Shown: positions 34,744-46,110, counted from the first letter of the stretch. The stretch is DNA of 64,000 nt from Isoetes taiwanensis (GCA_021234155.1 JAJEKV010000040.1:12481072-12545071), one strand, 5' to 3'. Numbers and translations are program-made. Notes: generated from the sequence alone by a model not told the origin.

Positions 34744-35404
34744 CAGAGACTCTATAGGGATTTGGAATAGCGAGGCTTGCGCATGTAGACCTGCTTGGCT
34801 TCCTCCATTCTTAAAAAGTAGGCGCTAGGTGGGCACTGGGCAGGCGCTTGGGGGAGAAAGGTATGGGACGAGGTTTGGCTATGGCAGGGAAAAGCTTCCA
34901 GTTCCGGCGGCTATGGCGGCTAGGCGGAGCTCAAGAGGGCACTAGGTGTTAAAAAAAAAATGAAGGAAAAAGTTACCTTTGACTAACTTTTAAATTTTTA
35001 ACCCTAAATTTTTTTTAAAAAGGAAAAAGTGGCGGAACGCGCTTTTCGAGGTGGCGGGCACCCCCTACCTCGACGTTGCTACGCCCGCTAGGAACATCCG
35101 GGTACCCCCTGCCCGCCACTTAGGGTTAGGTTTTTTTTTTTTTTTTTTTTTTAAGGTGGCGGGCACCCCCTACCTCGAGGTCGCCACCGTCGCCAGCAAC
35201 ACCCGGGTACCCCCTGCCCGCCACTTAGGGTTAGGGTTTCGCGCCGGGTACACGTACCGTTATTCTACTTAAACCACATTAAAGCAATCATGACGGCATC
35301 TACTACACCACCCAACTCTCATACTACTCCAAATCCTCACTCACTAGCTAACGATCTAACGAGTTAGTATGTGGCCAGTGCAATAGTTTGGCTTCCCAGA
35401 ACCA
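34744..35404 (-). promoter_or_regulatory. Element A leader with a candidate splice donor
   Basis: Between primer site and first accessory frame. CAAAG/GTAACT at 34977/34976 is a strong plant 5' splice site. With the 3' splice sites before the later frames it could produce alternatively spliced messages. The rest is GC-rich hairpins (described separately), AT runs, and no open frame of note. Confidence 0.5.
35051..35224 (-). repeat. Two tandem GC-rich hairpins separated by a T22 run
   Basis: Each unit begins GTGGCGGGCA and ends TGCCCGCCAC, which pair perfectly: 35051-35060 with 35110-35119, and 35156-35165 with 35215-35224. Loops share CCCCCTACCTCGA and GGGTACCCCC. A run of 22 T lies between (35131-35152), A22 in the transcript. 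Position in the leader after the primer site suggests a structural RNA signal. Confidence 0.75.
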
Positions 35405-35405
35405 T

Positions 35406-35417
35406 GCTCTGATACCA
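35406..35417 (-). other. Primer binding site for initiator Met tRNA
   Basis: In element direction TGGTATCAGAGC follows the end of the 5' LTR after one base. This is the standard plant complement of the 3' end of initiator Met tRNA, used to prime minus-strand DNA synthesis. Confidence 0.95.
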
Positions 35418-35418
35418 C

Positions 35419-37427
35419 TGTGACGCTCCACGAATATATCGACCCTACCGTATACATACGGGACTTTCCCTCCCATGGCGACCGTGATCGCCACGAAGCG
35501 TGGCCCTCCTCCGTCTATCCCGGGCCATCTATGGAAAGATGCCCGAGTGAAGAACACGGAGGTGTCATTCGGCCCACGCCTTCAGTGGGACTCCTACGTC
35601 GCGGAAGCGTAAATACATGTTAGCACACAACACAAATATATATAAATATCCACCACGAAGGGTGGAACATCCATCCAAATACCAACGGCAAAGAATATAC
35701 ATCTAACCCTAAGGAAACACCCCAAACCCCAGGTTCTACCCCGGTTTAGACTCCTGTGAGGATAGACTGACGGCTCGGTCTCAAGAGATCAGCGATGCAG
35801 AGGTATAACTTTGGCGTTGGCTGGCATAGAACATCGGCTAGGGTTGTCCACTCCATCCGCCCCTCCCATGTGCACACTTTGCGGATGGGTCGAAGTCACG
35901 CTATGGCTTCGCTATAGCCCCAGGAGACGCAGGGCTCGAGGTATCACCCCGGCTGAGCCTACTCGGGGTTCATGGCGCCCGGTCCGATGAGGCAGGTCAG
36001 GGAAGCGTCCCCTTCCAGGATCACAGTGGTTCCATGGGTGAGCTAGAGAATACGTGCCGCATCAGCGACCCCCGCATTCATACCCAACTTACTCACCCTA
36101 AATCTACTCAAAGTGCAAGATGCTCCATACGGATCACACCTCTACACCCTGGGAGTGTCGGACCCATACCCGCCCCCACGTGACCGACTATCGAGGCCTA
36201 GCCTTTGTAGGAGTCTCGGGAGCCTTTTATGTTAGGTGCAAGACCCCACCCCCACTTCACCCTTGTGTCCCTTCTGCGGTGCTAAGCGGGGCCATAGCAT
36301 CTGACCGGTGGTCTCTTGTACACGAGCTCGAGGTATCACCTGTGAGCCTACTCCGGGGTTCATGGCCCGGTCCGATGAGGCAGGTCGGGGAAGCATCCCC
36401 TTCCGGGATCACGGTGGTTCCATGGGTGAGCTAGAGAATACGTGCGCATCGGCGACCCCGCATTCATGCCGACTTACTCACCCTAAATCTACTCAAAGTG
36501 CAAGCTGCTCCATACGGATCACACCTCTACACCCAGGGAGTGTCAGACCCATACCCGGCCCTCTACGTGACCGGCTATCAGGCCTAGCCCACTGTAGGAG
36601 TCTCAGGAGCCTTTTATGTTCGTGCAAGACCCCACCCCCACTTCACCACTGTGTCCCTTCTCTGGTGCTAAGCCAGGCCATAGCATCTACGACCCGGTGG
36701 TCTCTTGTACACAGGCCGCAACTAGTGGGATAATACAGGGCTCTATCTAGGAGCATACTACAATACATGGGCTCAGAGGTCTCTACCCCCCGTAATCCCC
36801 CCATTCCAAGAGTATTACTGTGCAAAGAACTATCAATCCATCCTTTAAGAGCAAGATCAGAATCAGAAATAAAGAGAACTCACCTTTACAATCAAGGGTT
36901 AGTTCCTACAAGTAACATAGAGAGAACAGAGAAACAATCACAACCAGTGCCCAACAGGGGCGCTACCCTAGAATTCACAAACTATACTAGCCACCCACCT
37001 GAGTTCTGGCTGGACCCGTTACCATTGGGTGCTTCCATCTCCTGGGTCTTGGTGTTCAGCTTCAGCTACACAGGTAAAAGTGCTTGGTATGGTGGCGCTC
37101 AGCTCCTGCTCCTTTTGGACGAATTTTGGGAGTCAATTAGGGATAGGGATCAGGTTGACAGCCCAATTTGGAAGTCCCCACGCTGGCCAATCGATTTAGG
37201 CCAGGTGGCGCCTTACCAAAGCATTAATTAATCTAATTAACCCATTTAATATTAATGCCTAGATTATAGGTTATTATCTTTAATGCTAATTAAATCCCTT
37301 TTTAGGTCAACCCCCTAGGTTACAATACCCCATGGTGGCGTACCTTTAGTGGGTGACGTGTCGGTATATTTATACGTATACCGTATAAATACGTTGCATA
37401 TACCGTATAAATACGTGGAACGTCACA
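35419..37427 (-). repeat. 5' LTR of element A with an internal 392-bp tandem duplication
   Basis: 2009 bp, TGTGACG to CGTCACA. The excess over the roughly 1.6-kb sister LTRs is a tandem duplication with CTCGAGGTATCACC at 35935 and again at 36327. Away from this duplication it is the cleanest LTR copy. Confidence 0.9.
35935..36718. repeat. 392-bp tandem duplication inside the 5' LTR
   Basis: Two units start CTCGAGGTATCACC at 35935 and 36327. Both contain GTTCCATGGGTGAGCTAGAG and GTGCAAG-TGCTCCATACGG. The two differ by several bases. Confidence 0.9.
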
Positions 37428-37432
37428 GTTGA
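37428..37432. other. Target-site duplication GTTGA, right copy
   Basis: Matches 18153-18157. Family-B sequence resumes with GCATGGTGGTGGTATG, complementary to the B2 copy near 57355. Confidence 0.9.
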
Positions 37433-39341
37433 GCATGGTGGTGGTATGAACATTAACTAGCATGTGACCTTCAGCTGCTTGCATGAGGCGAAGGATACTC
37501 TGGCAAACTTTAGACATGACATGAAGCATCATGCATTGTAGTTTGGGCTGAAAATGGACCGTTGTGGTGGTAGATTACTGAGGGGCAGTAGTAACCGCAA
37601 AGGCGAGTTATGTGTCCTGAGGCGTTAGATTATAGGGATGAATACCGTGGACTTGGCGTGATATCAAGCAAACCCAATTTGACTGTTAGACTGGAGGATT
37701 CAAAGCTTGATAGATCTCTTCCTGAGCCTGTTGATCTAAAGCAACTTGAGGGGGAGCTTGTGTAGGTTATTGTTATTGCTGAAGAGTGCGTGATGGTTTT
37801 TTTAGCGTAGATCTTGGGCGTTTTTGTCGTTAGCCATCCAATTTTAGCAGGATCAAAAGGTAGCCTTGAAGACTGTCCACGTTGTGGATGAGTTTGTTGA
37901 GGCTCTGAGGGTGACCGAAAGTGCGTAGGCGTGGTTTGGAAGGCATGGGGTTAGCACACGTGCATTCTTTTGTGGCATGATTGCACATATTGCAACGTTT
38001 GCAATGAGGAGACCCATTGACATAATTGCACGCCTTGGCGAGATGGCCCAAGCACCAGATTTCACTGTGTTGCAGTGGATGAGACTGTTGTGGGGTCAAG
38101 AGTTCTGAGGAACTAGCGCAGGTGGCATAAAAGAGAGGTAAGACAAGGGAACTCCCCGGAAAGACACATTGACCAAATGAATCACCAATTCTATAGCCTA
38201 AATCTGATCCAAAGATTTGGGACACAAATATTCTATCATAAGATGAATAATGGAGGCAGACCTTGCAAAAACCATACTAAAATCTGGCTCTGCATGGGAT
38301 ACTCTTTGAATTTGCCTACAAGAATAAGCAAGCGGTCAGCAAAGTCTCTTGAAGAATCCGTGGTCTATTGTTGGAGCTCATTGAGTTGTTCAAAAGCTGT
38401 TGATCGTCATCAGAAGAACTGTAGTGGGCCAGGAATACTGCTTTCATGTCATGCCAACTTTGTTTCCAATGGCTCCATGAGCCATTGGTGCGGTGCATCA
38501 CGCAACATGGTGGAGAAAATATGAAACTTAATTGATGGTTAGGAGTGACCATTGAGGACAGCAAAAGGCTCAAATTCTTCCATATGTACCTGAGCACTCT
38601 GATCTACGGTTGGCTTGCCCTTAGCATTGCCAAAAATAGGATAAGGAGTTTCAGATTGAGTCCCTGAGCAGAGACTGAAGGCAGAATAGGTTGGGTAGAA
38701 ACATATTGAGTTTGAGACATTGGGACTTGATTAGGCAGTGGGCCATGAGAAAAAGAGGGTCCTCCCATAGCTGCTACGGCGGCACTACTGTGAAGCCTGG
38801 GGTCTTGCAATGGCAGAAATCTTGTTGTTTGGAGGTGGAGCAACAGGGCATTCTTCAGGACCAAGAGTAAGATCACCAATATTATAAACATTAACAGGTG
38901 GTTGAAAAGATGGTGAGGATGGGAACTCATTGACATAAGTGGGGCCAAAAGAAACCTGAGTAGCCCATGCTATGTTGCAGCGAGGATAGTTGTGAAGGAA
39001 GTGGGGTCGGCATTGGCAGAATGTAAACATAAGTACTTTCCAGAGTTCGAAAATATGGTGGAGTCTAATGAACATGTGTGTGGTGATGCAATTGTGGCTA
39101 CGGACAATTTCGACAATGCGTGGGAGATTCTGGATGCAAAGAAACCCGAGGTGTGGGGGGTGTCAAATGAGCATGCGAACATGGGCAACCACCCTCAATA
39201 TTATAGTCTCCATCATAAGAATCACGAGCAGCTTTCCAGCGTTGTTGTCTCGCCAATCGAGCAGCAGTTTGGCTGAAAAGCTCTTCTTGAGTAAAAGGCT
39301 TGGGATGAAAGGAAGAAACTAATCCCAGGCATAGGCACCAG
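37433..39341 (-). mobile_element. Family-B element copy B1: gag part, degenerate
   Basis: On the minus strand it parallels the gag of copy B2. Visible parts: the N-terminal segment just after the leader (FTQEELFSQTAARLARQQR), a segment with FGPTYVNEFPSSPSFQ and NVYNIGD, a capsid-like part with HWKQSWHDMKAVFLAHY, and a Cys-rich knuckle region (CKRCNMCNHATKECTCANP). The reading is broken by several stops and shifts. It continues, beyond element A, in the pol part at 16490-18157. Confidence 0.8.
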
Positions 39342-40600
39342 TGTTTGGGGTCTGGATTTGGGATAGCCCGCAAGACAGTCCTCTATGAGGACCCTTGGAT
39401 CAAGCAAACAAATCCTAAGCAATAGAGTGTCACATGGGATTTGCTGAAAAAGAGAAACTAAGAACTAAGAACAGACAATTAAGAGAAAGAAATAAGGAAA
39501 AATGTATGCCAAGTTAAGAATCACTTGAAATGATCAACGAGGATACATGAACTCTACAGAACATGGAGATGAGACAACTAGAAAAATACTAAGACTTGTC
39601 TAAGCTTCCAAGTCTAAGCATTTGATACAATGGCCTTGGGCCCAAATTAGCAAAAATATTGCCTTCTCAGATCTCAGTTATCTAGTCCCAAAATCTTTGC
39701 TGACAGCACTGGGGATTCTGCCATAATATCTGAAGTCATGATTGTCGTGATTCGTGCTACACGAGACTTGCGTTCCAAGGCCCACATTTTGTGGCCATGG
39801 GTTCTTCACGTCGTGGATTCCCATGGCCTCTTTCTTATTTTTCGTTTGCGTGGTCTTGGCTCCTGATGTGGACGCAGGGCCTTTGCCCTTGGGCTCTTTT
39901 ATATACCTTAGAGATAGTCATGTGCCTTTGGGCACGGGATTCACAGGAGCCTGAGAAGTTTAAGGCTCATTGGATAATGATTTTTGTTGAAGGATATACC
40001 CTTTTAATGTGTTGGTTATCACTAGAGATGCCAGTACTTATCATACAACATCGTCGAGACAGTCGATGGTGGTTGAGCAACAAGTGCAGGAGCCAGAGTG
40101 GGCACTGAAAGTTGCGTGATAGCAAGGACTGAAGGATGAGGAGCATCAAGAGGCTTGGATGAAAGTTGAGCAATGGGGAAGGGCGTGCAATGGAAGCAGT
40201 TGGACTAGGAGTCTGAGAAGAAGAAGTGGAAGCAGAGACACCGCCAAAGTGCTTAGAGGATGCTCTGATATGAAAGACTTAAAAGGCAGGTTGAGAGAAG
40301 GGAACCAACAACTAATCTCGCTTGCATTGAGGAGTTCAAGCTTGTAACACGAGAAAAAAGAACCATTTTTTATCAACTCCTCTGTTGGCAAATTTCTGTC
40401 CATAAAAAGAGCAACACAATCTGGGGCCCTCTTGTGATAGTATGGGCTATATAGAGGCCCGAAGAATTGGCTATGGATATTAGAATTTTTAGACAAGCAA
40501 GTCAAGGAGTAAGTCGAGAATTTAGACTAATAGGGCAGTTTAATCTTTAAAGGCATGTCAATGGAGAAACTTGTATAGTAATTCTGGAAAATAACTGTTG
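39342..40600 (-). repeat. 5' LTR of family-B copy B1
   Basis: Collinear with 52546-53798. In element direction it starts near CAACAGTTATTTTCCAG and ends CCAAACA(C), followed by a primer-site-like TGGTGCCTATGCCTGGGATT at 39340-39321. This resembles the tRNA-Asp type used by the Athila/Tat branch, with mismatches. Confidence 0.75.
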
Positions 40601-41703
40601 GCCCGCCCAATGTGTCAATCCAGATACCAAATTAGTGATATTTGCCTCATTATTAAATATTATGAGGAAGAAATCATTCCCAATGGAATTAATTGACTCA
40701 AAATGACGTAATTAATATCTATGAAAAAGAGCATCGGTAACTTGAATAATGATGATATCGAGGTTCTAGTTGTCTGCTTATTCCTGGAAAGAATCTTCAT
40801 GATGTCAGACTTGTTGCCTTATTGGACGAAGGCAAGTGCATTAGATACTCTCGTGCTTCTGGTTTGGTGGGAGATCATTTCTAATCCATTCGCTAAACGT
40901 GGTTAACAAAGCGTCGGGCAGAATTGCCACTCCAAGGTAGTCAAGAGGGACGCCACTTAGGCCCTTGAACGATTGTCCACTACTATCTTGAGTCCCAATT
41001 GATCTCTATTGCTAGTACCCCCACCAACACAAGTACTTCCATCGAAATTAGAACAAGAGAACTGCCCCGTGGATGAGGCATTTGAGTCTGGATTTGCTCA
41101 CCACCATCATGGTTAATGTCTAAACAAGCATTCGGAGTTGGCGTATAGCTTGAAGCCTTGCAAAAAGGAGCATCTCCTGCATTATCCTTAATCCTTCCGC
41201 AGACGTAGATCCAACATCCATGGATTGGCTTGGATGTACTGCCATACTTGCAGCCAAGGCAAGTTCTGACCGAGTGAATATAGGTGCAATAAGCATTTCC
41301 TGTCGTGCCTTGGAAAGAGGTTTTCCCAATGGGTAGAAGATTTTGAGATATTATAGGATTGGAGGAATTCATAGTGGTACTTTTTTTAGGGTTGCATGTT
41401 GTCTTAGCTACATACTTTCTAAATACGAGGGCAACATTAGACGCAACAAAGGAGTGCTACAGCACCACCGATCTTGTTACCTTAGGGGAAATTTGGAAGA
41501 CAAGAAGAATCGCTCCTTTCTAGTGTAAACGCTACTTTTTGGGATCAAAGTTCACAGCACCAGCTTCTACGGACACATGCCTTCACTTTGGGAGCTCAGA
41601 TAGGCCCTAGGCTGCCCTCTAGAATCCACATATACCATCACTGCCAACCCTGTCGCTTACACATGTGGTCGTGATTTACGGAGCTTCACCAACATCACTT
41701 CCT
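40601..41703. other. Intergenic stretch
   Basis: No supported gene. A minus-strand open frame at 41372-40983 has eight or more Cys (CTYIHSVRTCLGCKYG) but no recognised family, splice support or codon signal, so it is left uncalled. Confidence 0.3.
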
Positions 41704-41896
41704 GCTTAGATTACATCTTGATTAGATAGACTTGCTTTGGCAATGTTAAGATTTATTCTTGCACTTGGTCGTTAATGCCTAATAGATATATCTTATAGAC
41801 CCTGTTTGACAGCAGTTGGAGAGAATTATGCCAAGCCAAATTTAAGGAAAATGTTGTGATTTTGTAATAGGAAATAGGTATGGATCCTCTATTAAC
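41704..41896. repeat. Dispersed repeat, copy 2 (partner at 9267-9461)
   Basis: Collinear with copy 1 through TTACATCTTGAT, AGACTTGCTTTG, and GGAGAGAATTATGCCAAGCC. The copies are 32 kb apart in the same orientation. Confidence 0.7.
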
Positions 41897-42512
41897 ATAA
41901 GGTTTTTCCCTCAAAAACTCGCTGAAAAGGGGGTTTTTCAATTCCTCGATAGTGGTGGGCATGTTGTGCTCTCTTTCTTGTATTAGGTACCATAGACCTC
42001 ATAGTCTTTGCAGACGAAAAAGTTCAATTCAATTCAATCCTTATTTTTACTTCAATATGATAAATTTGCACAAGTTGATGGCGGGAAAAGTTTTCATCTA
42101 TTTTTATTTTTAACAGGTCAAAGTTGCTCGATGTAATGAAGAAGGCGGACCTATCCTCATGTCTGAGATGGATATTTGAGATTTTATATTCCATTCTTAA
42201 TCTTTGGACTAAAAATAGAACTATTGGTTTCAAATTATTCAGTCTACTTCCTTTTCTTTGGAGCAAACCCTGAGGGAGTGGGTGTATTTCATGTTAGTTT
42301 CTTTGGATAAAAAACAACCACAAAGCTTTGCACAAGCACTTCAAATAATGCTGTATCACATCTTACTGAAGCAAAATCAAACCTGATATAAGTGAAGTCT
42401 TGATGCCACTTCTATTCAACGAACCACATCTGTTACTGTAATAGAAGATGAAGAACAATTTCGCAGACAATTAGATGCCCATTGATTCAGTGATTCACTG
42501 CAGTCAAGGATT

Positions 42513-42640
42513 CCGGCTAGAAAAGCCAGAGCACAGAAAAACAAGGTGATACACCGCAGCAACAGCTATCCGGCTAACAAAGCCAGAGCAACAATCATAC
42601 CTGAGCAACAATCCGGCTAACAAAGCCAGTCAAGCGCCTC
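42513..42640. repeat. Three copies of a CCGGCT-AAGCCAG motif
   Basis: CCGGCTAxxAAAGCCAG occurs at 42513, 42570 and 42613, the last two with identical CCGGCTAACAAAGCCAG. Each is a small palindrome (GGCT/AGCC). Surrounding GAGCAACAATC words repeat as well. Confidence 0.7.
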
Positions 42641-43529
42641 TTCAATCTGTGTGATCAACAGTCTGGCTTCCTTCCGGCCAACTCGAGCAAGATGCTTCCT
42701 TCCGGCCCTCGGTTCTTCAGCTCCGACAATAAGCAACAACAGGACGTCTTCTGCGAATCTGTCTGCACTGGTTTAATCAAATTTGATGCATACACCTGTC
42801 CATATAACGTGTACATCATACCTTCTATTTTTCTTTTCATGCTATTATTTTTTTTTTTTTTTTATGTGACATGAACCATTATTTTATCATTTCAGTATAT
42901 TCTAACCATTTACTGGGTCATACATCAATTTGACCTGTGGTTTTCAAAAAATAGAATTATTGCTTTCTTTTCATATTTGTTCAATCTGTAATTTGGTATT
43001 TCTTATGTTTCAATAACGATTTTGCATGTTCATTAGTGTAGTAGGCGGCCATTGGCACATTCTAGAAATTCTTTATTCAAAATCTATTTCGATAGCCTTT
43101 ACTAAATACGAGGGGGCACTTTCTTTATTGCTTGTTCTCCAAAAAAATGGCCCCATTTCAAAGCATGCAACGAGCGTATCGGCAACTTGGTTGAGGCATT
43201 CTTCTATAATGAATTCATATGGGGCAGATAAACGTTGCGTAACTGTTAAGGTCAAACCTCATACATATAAGCTTACTTTTTCTATACTTAACCCTAAGGA
43301 CATCACTATTAAGCAAACATTAATTACTTTGAGAAATTTAAAATTCTATTTGAGCACGAAATAGATCGCACACTATCCACACAATTCCAAATATGGTCGG
43401 GTTGAAGCAGAAGTTGGCGTTTTATTCTAGAAATTACGCCATATTATAGCATGTGTGAAATTGCATTCAAGGGGACTTTCCCACGCTCTTGCTTGACTAA
43501 AAACAAATGCAAAGAAGATGCTAGAATGA

Positions 43530-44135
43530 TTGTGAGAATCGCGAAGGTGAAATTTTTTGGCAATTAAAGAGTAATTTCTCTAGGGGCTGACCATGATCAT
43601 CATATAGTTTCTTGCTCACCCATTTTGTAACCACATCCGTCAATTTCCTCCAAACCCTCTCCTCTAAAAATATGAATTGTTTCTCATCCTTCAGCTCCTT
43701 TACCTTTAATGCCGTAGTGACTATGTCAACAAAATCCTGCAAGGAAGAGGTCATTAGAATCACCACCGCGATCGTGACGAGCTAAAATAAGTATATACCT
43801 TCCATGCTGAGGGCGTTACCGTGCCAATCGGTCCTTGAGCAGGACAACCGTATGCCTTATGCTGATGCCGAAGCTGTTGAAGAGTTTCTATAAGCGGTTC
43901 CTTATACATTGTGTTTGCAATCACCTCATTACATTGGATGCTAGATGTATTCTTTGTCTGTCAAATTCCCATTAAGCACCCTTGATCTTCTTCGTGCATA
44001 TGCCTTTGCAAATTCTAGTCGTTGCCCCAATTTTCCAACGACTCCACAAAGCAGCTGTGCAACACATATGTTATGATTCCCATAAATTATATAGAATTTC
44101 TTCCCCTTCAGATCCTCTGGTGTGCTCCAGGTGAT
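43530..44135 (-). pseudogene. Remnant of a spliced gene of unknown family
   Basis: Two exons join in phase: the upstream one ends at GCATGGAAG/GTATATAC (near 43799) and the downstream one begins after TTCCTTGCAG (near 43743). Readable parts are WSTPEDLKGKKFYIIYGNHN, LLCGVVGKLGQRLEFAKAYA, GCPAQGPIGTVTPSAWK and DFVDIVTTALKVKELKDEK. The upstream exon has in-frame stops (IQC region near 43950). Family not recognised; a DNA-transposon protein or host gene are both possible. Confidence 0.45.
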
Positions 44136-44220
44136 TCTTTTTTTGTAAAAATGAGATCAGCAATTGTTAAATACTCATCATCGTCACAATATTTTATTTA
44201 AAAATTTACCTGATAATGGG

Positions 44221-46110
44221 GTCAAATGGCACAACATCCGCAGATGTCAACACTTATGTCGGGTAATTGTGGAAGCTCCTAACCAATGTCTGCACCCCTC
44301 ATGGAGTCTCTATGGATCCCAAAAAGGCCAGTACCTTTTTGGAATGGCAAACACCTTCGTCCGTCTAAAATATTCAGTGTTTTCTTGGATTGCCAACTTC
44401 TATCGGCATTTTCTTCGGGATTATTCGGAGATAGCTCTTCCTTTGAACGCTTCACGGCAAAGGCTGTGTCATTTGAATGGAGTGTAGAAGCAAAAATTGC
44501 TTTCATTATTCTGAAGCAAGCCTTACGTTGGTACCACATCTTGCTCATGCAGATCCTTCACCCATATATTGTCGAAATAGATGCTTCTGATTTTCTCTTG
44601 ACGGTATCCTGTCACAGGCAGGAGGGGATGACCATGAGCTACATCTGATCGCCTATCACTCGCAAAAGTTCCAGGCTGCCAAAATCAACTATCTAAGTTT
44701 TGACAAGGAGTTATTAGCTATAGTTGATTCTTTCGAGAGGTGGAGATATTTTCTGGAAGGATCTCCTCATAAGATTACAGATCATCAAAATCTGGAATAT
44801 TTTCAGTCTGCTCGAGTGCTCAACCATTACCAGGCTCGGTGGCATACTCAAGTATTATCCCACATTAATTTTTTGATTAAGTACCGTCCTGAACCTCTCC
44901 AAGGGAAGCCTGATGCTTTGTCTCGATGCTCCTACCTTGAGCCCAAACCATGTGGTCTCCCGTTTGATTAGCAATCACATGTTATTATAGGGCATGATTG
45001 GTTCCAACTTATAGTTACCACTTTGTTTGAGAGGCCTCATGATACAACTTTGTTGGAGTCTGTTCGGGCATCTCTGCCCTCCGATCCATTGGCTGAAGAT
45101 ATATTTTTACATCTTGGTTCAACATCATCTTCTCGGCAACTGCGGTCAGACTATGATCATTTTGAGATTCAAGATGGACTTCTATTCCGCGATGGGATTC
45201 TGTATGTTCCAAATGGTGCTTCCCGACTTCGGGTTCTTCAAGCTTGTCATAACTCGGCTATAGGTGGACATTTTGAAGTAGCCAAGGCTCTTGAACTTAT
45301 TAGTTGAGAGTATTAGTGGCCTGGGCTTGGTCGCTCTCTCGAAATTTTTGTTCGATCTTGCAATATCTGCTATCGAGCAAAGGTCTTGAGACATCTTCCT
45401 CGTGGTCTTCTTCAGCCACTGCCTATTCCAGATGGTCCTTGGAAGAGTATTTTTGTGGACTTTATTTCGGAGCTGCCATTCTCTCGGGGACATGATGCCA
45501 TCATGGTCATTGTTGATCGTTTCTCTAAGATGGCTCATTTTATTTTCTGCAACATCACTATCACTAATGAAGGAACATCTGATATTTTCCTTCGTGAAGT
45601 AGCCAGACTTCATGGATTACCAGACAATATTGTCAGTGATCGTGAACCCCAGTTCATCGTAGGTTTTTGGAAGCAACTTTTGGAGTCATTGCATATTGAA
45701 CGCTCACTGACATCCAGTCATCATCCAGAAAGTAATGAGCAAGTGGAACACACTAATAAGACTCTGGAACAATATTTGAGGTGCTTCATCAGTTACCAAT
45801 AGGATGATTAGATCGATTATCTTCTACTAGCTGAGTTTGCCTATAATAACTCAATACATGCTTCTACTGGCCATACTCCATTCTTTTTTAATCTGGCCAG
45901 CATCCTCGTTGGTCCTTTGATGTTGTTGGCGGCGATCTATCAATCCTAGTGCCGAGTCCCAACTTGAAAAACTCCATGCACTTCAATTAGATCTTTAGCA
46001 CCATCTTCTCTGGGCACAAGAGCACTATCGGCATTATGCCGATTTACATCGGCAAGCAGCTCCTACTTTTCATGTTGGTGACCTTGTATGGCTACTAAAA
46101 TCGGGCTTGC
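44221..46110 (+). mobile_element. Chromovirus pol fragment (RT end, RNase H, integrase), Tcn1-like
   Basis: Degenerate reading in several frames: RT thumb and connection (ANFYRHFLRDYSEIALPLN), RNase H with EIDASDFLL, LIAYHSQKFQAAKINYLSFD, ITDHQNLEYF, LNHYQARW and KPDALSRCSY, then an integrase with HNSAIGGH, FVDFISELPFSRGHDAI, IVSDREPQF and an altered ESNEQVEHTNK where QTDGQVERTN is usual. Then FHVGDLVWLL. The TDHQNLEYF/LNxxQARW/GKPDALSR pattern is what I associate with Tcn1-like chromoviruses of fungi and seed-free plants. No LTRs were identified around it. Confidence 0.8.

Larger units (their letters stand above)
18158..37427 (-). mobile_element. Element A: histone-carrying Ty3/gypsy chromovirus, 19.27 kb
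   Basis: A complete insertion by its ends: termini TGTGACG...CGTCACA and a 5-bp target duplication. Transcription direction is minus. Order along that strand: 5' LTR (37427-35419), initiator-Met-tRNA primer site (35417-35406), leader with two GC hairpins, H3-fusion frame (34743-33454), H2B/H2A-like frame (33206-31797), H4-like frame (31549-31095), gag (30873-30057), 5.8 kb of LTR-derived insertions, rest of gag plus protease, RT, RNase H, integrase with chromodomain (to about 20254), polypurine tract (19773-19761), 3' LTR (19760-18158). Minus the extra LTR material it would be about 13.5 kb, large for a chromovirus, mostly because of the accessory frames. Confidence 0.9.

Noticed and set aside
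35225-35242. Telomere-like TTAGGGTTAGGGTTT
   Set aside because: Only about two units inside the leader hairpin repeat of element A; not a telomere array.
16490-40600. Reading the gag at 37.4-39.3 kb and pol at 16.5-18.2 kb as two separate elements
   Set aside because: The target duplication of element A and the continuous order in copy B2 show that they are two halves of one element.
40983-41372. Cys-rich minus-strand open frame of 129 codons
   Set aside because: No signal peptide, no recognisable Cys spacing of a known family and no repeated or spliced context.
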